DNA of 64,000 bases, taken from assembly GCF_026230175.1 (NCBI RefSeq), contig NZ_CP104208.1:930001-994000 (forward strand). Direction: 5' to 3'. The position numbers were made by a program, and so were the translations under genes. Below are positions 35,242-44,841 of this stretch, piece after piece. The number at the start of each line of letters is the position of its first letter. Position 1 is the stretch's first letter. The stretch comes from Desulfovibrio mangrovi (GTDB taxonomy: Bacteria; Desulfobacterota; Desulfovibrionia; Desulfovibrionales; Desulfovibrionaceae). The notes under the pieces are model-generated. The model made no database searches. It was not told where the DNA came from and worked only from the letters and a program-made list of their open reading frames with translations.

Positions 35242-35269
35242 AAAGGCCGCCTGTGAGGGCGGCCTTTTT
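35242..35269 (+). terminator. Terminator of proVWX
   Basis: The stem AAAGGCCGCC/GGCGGCCTTT (starting 35242) with a short loop is followed by a T-run. It is 22 bases after the proX stop. Confidence 0.9.
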
Positions 35270-35382
35270 GTTCATACGCTGTATTTCTCATTTGCGCTGT
35301 AACGTGTTGCCTTTTTTTGAACAGTCATGCTAACGTAGAACTCGGACTTGTAACAATAATAATCAATTGCTTGGAGGATACA

Positions 35383-35694
35383 ATGAAACGTTTTCTGGTA
35401 GCTCTGTCTGTTTCCGGCGCACTTCTTTTCGGTTCTTCCCTTGTTGCCTTCTCTCAGGACGGCGCCTCTCTCTACAAGGCCTGTCAGGGCTGTCATGGTG
35501 CGCAGGGTGAAAAAATGGCCATGGGCGTGGGCCATCCCCTCAAGGGGCAGAGCGCTGAAGATCTGCTCAAGAAGATGCACGGATACAAGGATGGCAGCTA
35601 CGGCGACGGCAAGAAGGCCGTGATGGAGAATATGCTCAAGCGCTTTGATGACGAGCAGTTGAAGGCTCTGGCTGACCATATAGCCACGTTCTAA
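35383..35694 (+). CDS. Cytochrome c553
   Basis: A 103-residue secreted class I monohaem cytochrome c. A signal peptide MKRFLVALSVSGALLFGSSLVAFS is followed by DGASLYKACQGCHGAQGEK with the haem site CQGCH. The mature sequence closely resembles Desulfovibrio cytochrome c553 (LYKxCxGCHG, MGxxxPxKGQ, KKMxGYxDGSYG, DEELKALADY-type C-terminus). It is the periplasmic electron carrier expected to feed the adjacent oxidase. GGAGG lies before the ATG. It is the first gene of the oxidase region. Confidence 0.95.
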   Translation: MKRFLVALSVSGALLFGSSLVAFSQDGASLYKACQGCHGAQGEKMAMGVGHPLKGQSAEDLLKKMHGYKDGSYGDGKKAVMENMLKRFDDEQLKALADHIATF

Positions 35695-35731
35695 CGCGGC
35701 GATTCTTCGCTGCGCCCTTTGCGGAGTTGGT

Positions 35732-36667
35732 ATGCGATCCCTTCTTGCGATTTTGTGTCTGATTGCATCGCTGGTGTGGAGCTCTTCGCTTCCGGCGGCC
35801 TCTCACGATATGTCTACTGGTCATGCAACACATGAGCAGGGCATGAATGCCGAGTCCGGCATGCAAAAACACGATACGGAAACGCATGGCCAGCATGGTG
35901 ATGCGCAGATGGTTCCTGACGGCACGGCTCCCGGATTGGATGGACATGTGCACAAGGCTCCTGAAGCGTCTTCTCCCTTGGCCTTTGTGGATGAGAAGCT
36001 GGGTCAGACGATTCCGCAGGGGATTATGTTCAAGGATGAAACGGGGCAGATGATTGACGTGCGAACCCTGATGGACAAGCCGACAATCATCGCCCCAGTA
36101 TATTTCACCTGTCCCAGCGTTTGCCATGTACTTCAAGGTTCCATTGCCCGCGTTTTGCCGCAGATGAACTTGAAGCCGGGAGAGGAGTATCGGGTTCTCT
36201 CCGTCAGCTTTGACGAAACCGATCCCCCGGCACTCGCAGCACGGCGCAAGGCCAACTACATGGCCGCAATGCATAATAATTTCCCGCCGGAAGGCTGGCG
36301 CTTTCTGACCGGCGACAAGGCCGCTATTGATGCCTTCATGGGAGCCCTCGGCTACCACTTCACCCGGATGGAGAATGACTTTGTGCATCCTGTCGTGATT
36401 GTCATAGCTTCTCCTGAAGGCAAAGTTGTGCGCTATCTCTACGGCAACAGTTTTCTGCCTTTCGACACAACCATGGCCCTGACGGAAGCTGCTGAGGGAA
36501 AGGTGGGGCTTTCTCTCAAGCGTATTGTTTCCTACTGTTTTGCCTATGATCCGCAGGGAAAGCGCTATGTTCTTGATGTCATGCGCATTGCCGGATTTGT
36601 GGTTCTGTTCGGCGTTGTCGTTCTCTTTCTTGTCCTGACCCGCGGAGGTCGCAAGGCCCGCAGGTGA
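35732..36667 (+). CDS. SCO1/SenC-family copper chaperone for cytochrome oxidase
   Basis: A 311-residue protein that delivers copper to the CuA site or reduces its cysteines. An N-terminal signal is followed by a histidine-rich stretch (HDMSTGHATHEQ, HGQHGDAQ) and a thioredoxin-like domain. Its copper ligands are CPSVC and the later histidine in NDFVHPVVIV. A C-terminal membrane helix (VVLFGVVVLFLVLT) anchors it at the periplasmic face, which is less usual than an N-terminal anchor. It precedes subunit I by 46 bases. Confidence 0.93.
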   Translation: MRSLLAILCLIASLVWSSSLPAASHDMSTGHATHEQGMNAESGMQKHDTETHGQHGDAQMVPDGTAPGLDGHVHKAPEASSPLAFVDEKLGQTIPQGIMFKDETGQMIDVRTLMDKPTIIAPVYFTCPSVCHVLQGSIARVLPQMNLKPGEEYRVLSVSFDETDPPALAARRKANYMAAMHNNFPPEGWRFLTGDKAAIDAFMGALGYHFTRMENDFVHPVVIVIASPEGKVVRYLYGNSFLPFDTTMALTEAAEGKVGLSLKRIVSYCFAYDPQGKRYVLDVMRIAGFVVLFGVVVLFLVLTRGGRKARR

Positions 36668-36713
36668 CGCTGTTTTTCTTTGTCGTTGAACCTTCGATCT
36701 GCGAGAGGTTGTC

Positions 36714-38348
36714 ATGGCTCCGGACCAGAATTCGGCCCTCAGTTTCTTTGACAGGCAGCCAGGAACGTTAGGAGGCATCACCTCCTGGATATTCTCCACC
36801 GACCATAAACGCATAGGCATCATGTACCTGTGGGGCATCATGGCCTTTTTCATCGTGGGCATGCTGCTGGGGTTTCTCATCCGCATGGAGCTTATAGCTC
36901 CGGGGCGGGATATCATGGATCAGCAGACCTACAACGTCATGTTCACTCTGCACGGGGTGATCATGATCTTTCTTGTGGTTATTCCCAGTATCCCCGCTGC
37001 CTTCGGCAACATATTTCTTCCCATCCAGATAGGGGCTGAGGATGTTTCCTTTCCCAAACTGAACAACTTTTCATGGTGGCTGTACGTAACCGGAGCCACA
37101 CTCGCTCTCGTCTCTTTGTTCACGGGTAACGGTCCTCCTGATACCGGCTGGACCTTCTATGTGCCATTCAGCAGCAACGTGACCACTACCAACGTAAACG
37201 TTGCCGTCATTGCCGTGTTCATTCTGGGATTCTCATCCATTCTCACGGGGCTTAACTTCGTCACCACGCTGCACCGACTGCGGGCGCCGGGCATGACATG
37301 GACCCGTATGCCGCTTTTCTGCTGGTCCCTGTACGCGACTGGCTGGATTCAGATTCTGGCGACGCCTGTTCTGGGCATAACCGTCCTGCTCATCTTTGCA
37401 GAGCGCATTCTCGGAGTAGGGCTTTTCGACCCGGCCAAGGGCGGCGATCCCATTCTGTACCAGCATCTTTTCTGGCTGTATTCGCATCCGGCTGTGTACA
37501 TCATGATTCTGCCTGCCATGGGCGTCATCTCGGATGTTCTGCCGGTTTTTGCGCGGCGCGACATATTCGGTTACAAAATGATCGCCTTTTCCAGCGTCAT
37601 GATCGCCTTTGCCGGTTCATTGGTGTGGGCGCATCACATGTTCACCAGCGGTATGAGCGATACGGCGGTGCTGGTGTTCTCCTTCCTGACATTCATTGTA
37701 GCCATTCCTTCCGCCATCAAGGTCTTCAATTGGGTGTCCACGCTGTACAAGGGATCGATTTACACCGATCCGCCGTTCTGGTTCGCTCTGGCTTTCATCT
37801 TCCTGTTCTCCATAGGCGGGCTTACGGGCCTTATTCTCGGCTCGGCTGGTACGGACGTGCATGTGCACGATACCTATTTTGTTGTTGGACACTTCCATTA
37901 CGTGATCTTCGGCGGGCTCGGCTTCGGTCTGTTCTCGGCCATGCATTACTGGTTCCCCAAGATATTCGGCAGAATGTACGACAAACGCATTGCAAAGATC
38001 GCCTGCGTCATCATTTTTACCGGCTTCAATGTGTTGTATTTCCCCATGCTCATTATGGGACTGCAGGGCATGCCGCGCCGGTATTATGATTATCTGCCGC
38101 AATATGCGCTGGGGCATCTTATTTCCACCATCGGTTCCTGGATTCTGGTGGCTGGCCTGCTGCTCATGTTCGGTAATCTGATCAAGGGAGCTTTGAGAGG
38201 CAAACGTTGCAGCAGCAACCCATGGGGAGGAGCGTCTCTTGAATGGCAGATTCCTTCACCGCCTCCGCACCATAATTTCGTGACGGAACCGGTTGTAGAT
38301 CGTGGCCCCTACGATTTCAGAGGAGTGGAGCGCGATGAGTGTGATTAA
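36714..38348 (+). CDS. ctaD: Cytochrome c oxidase subunit I, A2-type
   Basis: The haem-copper catalytic subunit, 544 residues with about 12 helices. His80 (MFTLHGVIMIF) is a low-spin haem ligand. CuB ligands are His258 and His307-308 (VWAHHMF). The YSHPAVY motif (256-262) with Tyr262 forms the His-Tyr crosslink, and His393/His395 (VGHFHYV) bind the two haems. The helix VI glutamate of HPEVY is replaced by alanine, with YS before it, which marks an A2-type proton channel. The C-terminal tail overlaps subunit III. Confidence 0.95.
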   Translation: MAPDQNSALSFFDRQPGTLGGITSWIFSTDHKRIGIMYLWGIMAFFIVGMLLGFLIRMELIAPGRDIMDQQTYNVMFTLHGVIMIFLVVIPSIPAAFGNIFLPIQIGAEDVSFPKLNNFSWWLYVTGATLALVSLFTGNGPPDTGWTFYVPFSSNVTTTNVNVAVIAVFILGFSSILTGLNFVTTLHRLRAPGMTWTRMPLFCWSLYATGWIQILATPVLGITVLLIFAERILGVGLFDPAKGGDPILYQHLFWLYSHPAVYIMILPAMGVISDVLPVFARRDIFGYKMIAFSSVMIAFAGSLVWAHHMFTSGMSDTAVLVFSFLTFIVAIPSAIKVFNWVSTLYKGSIYTDPPFWFALAFIFLFSIGGLTGLILGSAGTDVHVHDTYFVVGHFHYVIFGGLGFGLFSAMHYWFPKIFGRMYDKRIAKIACVIIFTGFNVLYFPMLIMGLQGMPRRYYDYLPQYALGHLISTIGSWILVAGLLLMFGNLIKGALRGKRCSSNPWGGASLEWQIPSPPPHHNFVTEPVVDRGPYDFRGVERDECD

Positions 38349-38931
38349 GGATTATACCGGTGCAAAGCTGGGCATGTGGCTCTTCCTGTTTACGGAGGTG
38401 CTGCTGTTCGGCGGCCTGTTTCTGCTCTATGCGGCGTACCTGCACAAGTTTCCTTCGGAATTTCATCTGGCAGGCAAGGAGTTGAATGTGGTCCTTGGTG
38501 CCACGAACACCGTGGTACTCATTTCCAGTTCGTGGTTCATGGCCATGTCCATCAGCGCGCTGCAGCAGGGTAGTGTGGATCAATCAAAGAAATTCCTGCT
38601 GCTTACGCTGGCTATGGCGTTGACTTTTCTCGTGATCAAGTACTTCGAGTGGTCTGCCAAGATTGAACACGGCATCTTTCCGGATTCGCCGGAACTGTTG
38701 GCCCGTCCTGCCGGTGAAGTCGTGTTCTTCGGGTTGTATTACCTCATGACAGGCCTGCACGGATTGCACGTTATTCTGGGCGGCGGCCTGCTTAGCTTTG
38801 CCTATTTCCTGATAGTGCAGGGCAAGGTCACACCGCAGGATTTCGTCTTTCTCGAAAACTCCGGCCTGTACTGGCACCTTGTGGACCTTGTGTGGATTTT
38901 CCTGTTTCCGCTTTTCTACCTGATAGCCTAG
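38335..38931 (+). CDS. ctaE: Cytochrome c oxidase subunit III
   Basis: A 198-residue membrane subunit with five helices that stabilises subunit I. The sequence GMWLFLFTEVLLFGGLFLLYAAY and the C-terminal YWHLVDLVWIFLFPLFYL are classic for the family. The ATG at 38335 lies inside the last codons of subunit I (14-base overlap), with GAGGAG upstream. It is followed by a small subunit IV. Confidence 0.95.
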   Translation: MSVIKDYTGAKLGMWLFLFTEVLLFGGLFLLYAAYLHKFPSEFHLAGKELNVVLGATNTVVLISSSWFMAMSISALQQGSVDQSKKFLLLTLAMALTFLVIKYFEWSAKIEHGIFPDSPELLARPAGEVVFFGLYYLMTGLHGLHVILGGGLLSFAYFLIVQGKVTPQDFVFLENSGLYWHLVDLVWIFLFPLFYLIA

Positions 38932-38940
38932 GGGGATGCC

Positions 38941-39234
38941 GTGACTGAGCATCATGAAGAGCATCATACCGTCACCTACAAGCTCAACACCATCATCTGG
39001 GGGCTGCTGCTGGTCCTTACCGCGGTGACCGTGGCTGCAGCCCAGTTCGATTTCGGCTTCCTGAATGTGGTGGTCGCGTTGAGCATTGCCACCGTCAAGG
39101 CCGGTCTGGTCATTCTTTTCTTCATGCATCTGAAGTACGAGAAGCCGTTGTTCAAGATCATTGTGTTCATTACGTTTCTGCTGCTGGCGATAGCCATCGG
39201 GTTCACCTTTTTCGACATTGGCTACAGATACTGA
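38941..39234 (+). CDS. Cytochrome c oxidase subunit IV, prokaryotic type
   Basis: A 97-residue protein with three membrane helices and the family core LSIATVKAGLVILFFMHLKYEK. The start is a GTG at 38941 with a G-rich ribosome site. Its N-terminus is histidine-rich (EHHEEHH). It is translated between subunits III and II, as is common in deltaproteobacterial oxidase operons. Confidence 0.92.
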   Translation: MTEHHEEHHTVTYKLNTIIWGLLLVLTAVTVAAAQFDFGFLNVVVALSIATVKAGLVILFFMHLKYEKPLFKIIVFITFLLLAIAIGFTFFDIGYRY

Positions 39235-39243
39235 GGAGGCGCA

Positions 39244-40464
39244 ATGAATCCGCAGAATCTCAATCCCGTGGCAGAGGTGGACTTCGCGTTCTACGTCATC
39301 TTCGGCATTTCCATTATTCTGCTGCTTGGCATCAGTGCCACGGCAGTGTGGTTTGTCTATCGATACCACCACACCAGAAACCCGAAGGCAGAGGATATAA
39401 CCGGGAACCTGCTGGCTGAGATTGTGTGGATCGCCATTCCCACCATCATCGTCATGGCGTTGTTTTATTACGGCTGGGCCGGATACAAGGCGCTTCGCAC
39501 CGTGCCGGAAGATGCCATGAACGTGAAGGTGACGGCACGTATGTGGTCATGGGTGTTCGAGTATGAAAACGGCAAGCGGAGCAGTGTGCTCTATGTTCCC
39601 AAGGACAGGCCCATCAAACTGCTCATGACCTCTGCTGACGTCATTCACAGCCTGTATATTCCTGCCTACCGCATCAAGATGGACACCGTGCCGCGCATGG
39701 AGACCTATGCCTGGTTCAACCCCGATTCCGAAGGTTCTTTTGACGTGTTTTGTGCCGAATATTGCGGTCTGAAGCATGCCAATATGATCACAACGGTAGA
39801 GGTCATGCCGCCTGACGAATTCAACAAGTGGTATAACGGCAAGAGTGATTCCAGCGGCGCAGGCAAGGCTATGACTTTACTTGAAAACTACGGCTGTCTC
39901 GGGTGCCATTCAACGGATGGTTCGCAGAATACCGGACCGACCTTCAAGAATCTTTATGGCAGACGCCAGACGGTTGAACTTGAGGACGGCACGAAAAAGG
40001 AAATAGTTGTGGATGAGCCGTACCTGCGCCGTTCCATTCTCAATCCGCAGGCCGAGGTGGCCGAAGGCTTTGTTCCTGCCATGATGCCTTATGAGGGTGC
40101 CATTTCCGATGAAGACCTCAAGACCATAGTGAAATGGTTCATGCATGGAAACGAGGTTTCCCTTGATGCAGGGCGCGAGCTCATGATGGCGGAAGGCTGC
40201 ATTTCCTGCCATTCCACGGACGGCAGCCTTGTGGCTGCGCCTTCCTTGAAGGGAATATGGGGGCGCAAGGTTGTTGTACTGGACGGAGGCAAGGAACGGA
40301 CGGTTGTTTCGGATGAGGCGTATATCAGAGAGTCCATTCATGAACCGGAAAAGCTTGTTGTGAAGGGCTTTGATCCCATCATGCCGCCTTATGGACATCT
40401 TACGCCGGAGCAGGTCGATCAGATGCTTGAGTATATGCGGTCCTTGTCCGGAGATAGCAGGTAG
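39244..40464 (+). CDS. ctaC: Cytochrome c oxidase subunit II with two fused cytochrome c domains (caa3-like)
   Basis: A 406-residue subunit with two N-terminal helices and a periplasmic cupredoxin domain carrying CuA. His135 and the motif C170-A-E172-Y-C174-x3-H178-x2-M181 are intact. Two tandem haem c sites follow: CLGCH (218-222) and CISCH (319-323), each followed by a repeated MMPYEG/MPPYGHL segment that may hold the methionine ligand. Single-haem fusions define caa3 oxidases; a two-haem tail is unusual. It would accept electrons from cytochrome c553 and pass them to CuA. Confidence 0.95.
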   Translation: MNPQNLNPVAEVDFAFYVIFGISIILLLGISATAVWFVYRYHHTRNPKAEDITGNLLAEIVWIAIPTIIVMALFYYGWAGYKALRTVPEDAMNVKVTARMWSWVFEYENGKRSSVLYVPKDRPIKLLMTSADVIHSLYIPAYRIKMDTVPRMETYAWFNPDSEGSFDVFCAEYCGLKHANMITTVEVMPPDEFNKWYNGKSDSSGAGKAMTLLENYGCLGCHSTDGSQNTGPTFKNLYGRRQTVELEDGTKKEIVVDEPYLRRSILNPQAEVAEGFVPAMMPYEGAISDEDLKTIVKWFMHGNEVSLDAGRELMMAEGCISCHSTDGSLVAAPSLKGIWGRKVVVLDGGKERTVVSDEAYIRESIHEPEKLVVKGFDPIMPPYGHLTPEQVDQMLEYMRSLSGDSR

Positions 40465-40465
40465 C

Positions 40466-41323
40466 ATGCTGCGCATGATGGCCAAGCTTGTGCGGCTGCC
40501 TGTCTCCCTGATGGTGGCTGTATCCGCAGGATTCGGCTATCTGCTGGTGCGCCCGGTGCCCGATGCCGGTCTGGGGCTCGCTTGTGCCGGTACTTTTCTG
40601 TTGGCCTCGGCCTGTTCCATATTGAACCAAATTCAGGAGCGGGATACGGACGCTATGCTTTCCCGCACGGCATCGCGTCCTTTGCCGTCAGGTCAGATAG
40701 CCCCGCATTCGGCGCTTGTTCTGTCATTGGTGGCAGCGTTCATGGCGTTTGGCTGTTTCTTTCTGCTTGGAGTGCCCGCGTTGCCATGGATGGCTTGTCT
40801 TATTGTGGCGCTTTACAATGGCGTATACACCCCTCTCAAACGCAGGACGGGGTTTGCGTTGCTTGTGGGGGCTGTTCCCGGTGCCATGCCTCCCGTAATG
40901 GGATGGGCGGCAGCGGGAGGCAATCTTTCAAGCCTTGAAATTCTCGTCGTTTTTGCCGTGTATTATTTATGGCAGGTGCCGCATTTCTGGCTGCGAGTGG
41001 AACGCGATGCTTCCGAGTATGTCAGGGCAGGTTTGCCCATTCCCGTTACCTGCTTTGGTCAGGAACGATACCGGTTGCTGTTGCGCCTGTGGTTTCATGC
41101 CTATGTAGCCGGTATTCTGCTTTTGCCACTCTTTTCCCAGATGCAGACGGCTTTCATGCGGATAGCCGTGACACTTTCCGCAATGCTGCTGTGCCTGATT
41201 TCGGGATTGTTACTTCACAGGCGTCGCCACGAGACGGTGTTTCATTGGGTTAACGCATCCCTTGTGCTGGTCATGTGTTTTCTTCTGACAGACAGGTTGT
41301 ATGCTGTTTATGCAGGCGCGTAA
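40466..41323 (+). CDS. ctaB: Protohaem IX farnesyltransferase, UbiA superfamily
   Basis: It makes haem O from haem B, a precursor of haem A. The protein has 285 residues with about eight helices. The prenyltransferase motif NQIQERDTDAMLSRTASRPL and the second motif YNGVYTPLKRRT are present. The ATG at 40466 follows the subunit II stop by one base. No haem A synthase is seen in this window, so the oxidase may use haem O, or that gene lies elsewhere. Confidence 0.93.
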   Translation: MLRMMAKLVRLPVSLMVAVSAGFGYLLVRPVPDAGLGLACAGTFLLASACSILNQIQERDTDAMLSRTASRPLPSGQIAPHSALVLSLVAAFMAFGCFFLLGVPALPWMACLIVALYNGVYTPLKRRTGFALLVGAVPGAMPPVMGWAAAGGNLSSLEILVVFAVYYLWQVPHFWLRVERDASEYVRAGLPIPVTCFGQERYRLLLRLWFHAYVAGILLLPLFSQMQTAFMRIAVTLSAMLLCLISGLLLHRRRHETVFHWVNASLVLVMCFLLTDRLYAVYAGA

Positions 41324-41395
41324 GTCTGCATATACATGTCTTATCAGATGCAAAAGCAGGTTCCGTTTATTCTTGAAGGTGAAGAAGAGGTGAAT

Positions 41396-41836
41396 ATGGA
41401 TACCCGGATTATGATGTGGATTCATCCGTTGATTCAGATTGTTGCGACCATAGTCGGATTTACGGCAATGTACTGGGGATTCAGAAGGTTCCTGACCGTG
41501 CATATGAAGCAGAAGCTGGTGTTTCCGTGGAGACGGCACGTGCTGTGGGGGACTATAGGGTTGGGGCTTTGGGGCATCGGTCTGGGTCTTGGGCTTGTTT
41601 TCGCCGACGCGGGGTGGGGATCCATAATGATTACCGACATCCACTACAAGGTAGGTTTTGCCGTTGCACCGCTTTGTATCACAGCCTTTGTAACCGGTTG
41701 GATCATGGACAGGCACAAACAGAAACGCACCGTGTTGAATGTGTTCCACGGATTGAACAACCTGCTGTTATGCTCGCTTATTGGTGTACAGATTGTGACC
41801 GGAGTGTGGGTTATCAAGGTGTTTCTGATGTATTAA
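41396..41836 (+). CDS. Four-helix membrane protein (DUF4079/cytochrome b561-like) of the oxidase cluster
   Basis: A 146-residue inner-membrane protein with four predicted helices, each preceded or started by a histidine: MWIHPLIQ, WRRHVLWG, DIHYKVGF and VFHGLNN. This pattern resembles DUF4079 and the haem-binding cytochrome b561 fold, but haem binding is not proven. The ATG at 41396 is chosen with AGAGGTGAAT before it; an earlier start at 41336 has little support. It is the last gene of the oxidase cluster and is followed by a shared terminator. Confidence 0.75.
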   Translation: MDTRIMMWIHPLIQIVATIVGFTAMYWGFRRFLTVHMKQKLVFPWRRHVLWGTIGLGLWGIGLGLGLVFADAGWGSIMITDIHYKVGFAVAPLCITAFVTGWIMDRHKQKRTVLNVFHGLNNLLLCSLIGVQIVTGVWVIKVFLMY

Positions 41837-41894
41837 TCTCTGCCTCAAGGGGATTTGAGGTTGTCCGCAGCCTTAAACCAATACTTTAAATAAA

Positions 41895-41925
41895 AAGGGC
41901 CGCCATGCGTTGCACGGCGGCCCTT
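41895..41925. terminator. Bidirectional terminator between the oxidase cluster and the PaaK-like gene
   Basis: A 10-bp stem AAGGGCCGCC/GGCGGCCCTT (41895-41904 and 41916-41925) lies between the convergent genes. The T-tract is stronger on the minus strand. Confidence 0.88.
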
Positions 41926-41947
41926 GTGTATTCCTGTCGCAGAAGGA

Positions 41948-43249
41948 CTAGGCTGTGCGTTTGTCGAAAACGCGCTTGGCCTTGCCTGCGGAGCGTTCGA
42001 TGGTTCTGGGTTCGACGAGGCGGACCTTGGTGGATACGCCGAGGAACTCCTTGATCGTTTTCTGGATGCGGCCCTCGATGCGCTGCAGGTTCTTGATGGC
42101 GTCGGAGAACATGGTCTCGTCCACTTCCACCTGAATCTCCATATGGTCGAGGTTGCCTTCGCGGGTGACTATTATCTGGTAATGGGGCGATGCGCCTTCG
42201 GTTTCCAGAATGATGGATTCGATCTGGGAGGGGAAGACGTTCACGCCACGGATGATCAGCATGTCATCGCTGCGTCCGGTGACGCGACGCATACGTACGT
42301 GCGTTCTGCCGCATGCGCAGGGGGTGTAGTTGAGCGACGTGATGTCGCGGGTGCGGTAGCGGATGAGCGGAATGCCTTCCTTGGTCAGCGTGGTGATGAC
42401 CAGTTCGCCGGTCGCGCCGGGGGGCAGCTGTTCTCCGGTGACGGGGTCAATGATCTCCGGCAGGAAGTGGTCTTCCCATATATGCATGCCGTCCTTGGCC
42501 ACGGCGCATTCCATGGAGACACCGGGGCCCATGATCTCGGAAAGGCCGTAGATGTTGACAGCGGTGATGCCCATCTTTTCTTCGATGTCGGCGCGCATGG
42601 CGTCGGTCCAGGGCTCAGCGCCGAAAATGCCGATTCGGAGCGGAAGGTCGCGAATGTCTATGCCAGCTTCCTGTGCCGCTTCGTACAGGACCAGACCATA
42701 GGACGGCGTGGAACAGAGCACTGTTGCCCCGAAGTCACGCATGAGCTGCACCTGACGCTTGGTTCCGCCGCCGGAAACGGGGATGACGGTTGCGCCGAGT
42801 TTTTCTGCACCGTAATGGGCTCCGAGTCCGCCGGTAAACAGGCCGTATCCGTATGCGTTGTGGATGAAATCCTGACGGGAAGCTCCTGCACACATGAAGG
42901 AGCGTGCCATAAGTTCAGCCCAGTTGTTCACGTCTCGCTGCGTGTATCCCACCACGGTTGCCTTGCCCGTGGTACCCGATGATGCGTGCAGGCGTACGAT
43001 GGTATCCTTGGGCACGGCAAAGAGGCCGAAAGGATAGTTGTTGCGTAGGTCCTGCTTCTCGGTAAACGGTAGATACTTGAGGTCGCTAAGGGACTTGATG
43101 TCGGAAGGGTTTACTCCCGCCTCGTCGAACCGTTTGCGATAATGCGGCACATTGGCGTACACGCGTTCGCAAAGGTTTTTCAGCCGCCGCAGTTGAAGCG
43201 CTTCCAGTTCTTCACGGGGAAGCGTTTCGCGGTCAACGTCGTAAATCAT
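41948..43249 (-). CDS. Phenylacetate-CoA ligase family protein
   Basis: A 433-residue ANL-superfamily enzyme of the PaaK group, ligating CoA to an aryl acid with ATP. Motifs are [17 protein letters not shown], the SGGGTKRQ segment, [16 protein letters not shown], and the C-terminal [15 protein letters not shown]. Desulfovibrio genomes carry several such genes, often linked to indolepyruvate or aromatic amino-acid oxidation; here no partner gene is adjacent. The start ATG has GGAGAAACGGT before it. The substrate is inferred from the family. Confidence 0.92.
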   Translation of the reverse strand: MIYDVDRETLPREELEALQLRRLKNLCERVYANVPHYRKRFDEAGVNPSDIKSLSDLKYLPFTEKQDLRNNYPFGLFAVPKDTIVRLHASSGTTGKATVVGYTQRDVNNWAELMARSFMCAGASRQDFIHNAYGYGLFTGGLGAHYGAEKLGATVIPVSGGGTKRQVQLMRDFGATVLCSTPSYGLVLYEAAQEAGIDIRDLPLRIGIFGAEPWTDAMRADIEEKMGITAVNIYGLSEIMGPGVSMECAVAKDGMHIWEDHFLPEIIDPVTGEQLPPGATGELVITTLTKEGIPLIRYRTRDITSLNYTPCACGRTHVRMRRVTGRSDDMLIIRGVNVFPSQIESIILETEGASPHYQIIVTREGNLDHMEIQVEVDETMFSDAIKNLQRIEGRIQKTIKEFLGVSTKVRLVEPRTIERSAGKAKRVFDKRTA

Positions 43250-43420
43250 ACCGTTTCTCCTGCATCTTGAAAAAAAGGATAGCTGTTCGTACTAGATACC
43301 AGTATAAACTGAATACTGAGATGTGCCTGATTCCCCGAGTGTGGTCAAGCCGTCACAGATGGCAGATTGGTATTGTGCACAATCTCATCCTGCTTGGTTG
43401 AACGGAGGATAGTCACTACG

Positions 43421-44833
43421 ATGAAGGTACTGATTTGCGGGGCCGGTCTCGTCACCGCCGAATTGCTCAAGCGCTTGGGAAAGAAGTGGCAGGTAACGCT
43501 GGTGGAAAAGGACCAGGCAAAGACCGGACTGTGCCTGCAGGGTTGCGACATGGTGGTGAAGACCCTGTTTGAAGATGCCTCCAGTCCTTTGGCGCTTGAG
43601 GCGGCCGGTATTGCTGAGCAGGAATATGTTCTGGCCCTTACCGACCGGGACGACGTGAACCTGGCTGTGGTCAGGCTGGCTCGCGAAGCAGGGGTTGCCC
43701 ATGTGCTTGCGCTTGTTCACGCGTCTTCCCGTGTGGATGTGTTTGAGACGCTTGGGGCTCGTGTCGTTCAGGTGGGCTCCCTGCCTGCCCGACATATATA
43801 CCACTACCTTGAAGATCCCAGAATTGCCGTGACGCCGTTGGCAACGGGCAGGGGAGAGGTGCTTGAGATAGACACCTCCGTATATTTCAGAATGATAGGC
43901 AAACCGGCCCTCAGCATCCGTGGCGAAGGCTGGCGGCTTGCCGCGTTGTTTCGTAACGGCAAGTTTCAGTTGCCGGAGTTCGGTACGAGGGTTGAAGCCG
44001 GTGACCGCATGGTCATCGTCGGCGATGCGGGGTCCTTCCAACCGGTTTGCTCCCTCTTGGAATGCGACTCTCCCCATTTTCCGCTGGCCTATGGTCGCGG
44101 AGTGCTGGTGGCACTCATTCCCGACTGCGAGACGCAGGATGCCGTGCTGGATGAGGCTCTGTATGTAGCCCGCTATACCAAAGTATCGCATATGAGTGTT
44201 GTTTGTACCGAGGACCTCTGCAATGTAGAGAAGCGAATCAAGGAGCTCTCGCATGTCTTTGAAAAACATCCGGAAATGAATACGGAAGGCGTCTTGCGCA
44301 GAGTGCGGGAGGTTGTGGAGGAAGGAAGTGTTGGGTGTGTTGTCGTCCCTCCTTTTGAAACAGCGCTCTGGAACAGGCTGCTCAAACCGCCGCTGGTGGG
44401 GCTCGCTCACTCTCTGGGGTGTCCGGTGCTCTTTTCCCGTGGCTCGGAACCCTATTCAAAGATTCTGGTGCCCTTCAATAACAATCCAGTCGCCGAGTTG
44501 ACCCTTGAGCTTGCTCTGGATTTTGCCAAACAGGTGCAGGCTGATGTGACGGTCATTATTGTCGAGGAAGAGGACTTTGTGCACGGTGAGGACTGGATGC
44601 TTTCCGCCGAAGATATGACAACGCGCATCAAGGAAATCAGCCATGTGCATAAGGTGAAGATTGACGTAATGGTCTGCAAGGGGAATCCGGTGAAGGAAGT
44701 AATCTCTGTCGCGAAGGGATATGATCTGCTTGTCGTGAGCAGTTCAACCGATCATAAGGATCTGTTCTTCCCGCATGTGGGTGAAATGCTGACGGCCGGC
44801 GTTTCATGCTCCGTGCTGGTTGTCACCTCTTAG
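43421..44833 (+). CDS. TrkA-like protein with two RCK regions and a C-terminal USP domain
   Basis: A 470-residue cytoplasmic protein. It starts MKVLICGAGLVTAELLKRLG with a nucleotide-binding RCK_N domain, followed by an RCK_C domain (about residues 130-215). The middle section (GVLVALIPDCETQDAVLDEALYVAR onward) and the end (KILVPFNNNPVAELTLELALDFAK, LLVVSSSTDH) look like tandem universal stress protein domains. The next gene, a CPA2 antiporter, begins nine bases after this stop, so this protein is probably its regulatory gate responding to nucleotide or redox state. GGAGG precedes the ATG at a rather long distance. Confidence 0.87.
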   Translation: MKVLICGAGLVTAELLKRLGKKWQVTLVEKDQAKTGLCLQGCDMVVKTLFEDASSPLALEAAGIAEQEYVLALTDRDDVNLAVVRLAREAGVAHVLALVHASSRVDVFETLGARVVQVGSLPARHIYHYLEDPRIAVTPLATGRGEVLEIDTSVYFRMIGKPALSIRGEGWRLAALFRNGKFQLPEFGTRVEAGDRMVIVGDAGSFQPVCSLLECDSPHFPLAYGRGVLVALIPDCETQDAVLDEALYVARYTKVSHMSVVCTEDLCNVEKRIKELSHVFEKHPEMNTEGVLRRVREVVEEGSVGCVVVPPFETALWNRLLKPPLVGLAHSLGCPVLFSRGSEPYSKILVPFNNNPVAELTLELALDFAKQVQADVTVIIVEEEDFVHGEDWMLSAEDMTTRIKEISHVHKVKIDVMVCKGNPVKEVISVAKGYDLLVVSSSTDHKDLFFPHVGEMLTAGVSCSVLVVTS

Positions 44834-44841
44834 AGGCTGTC

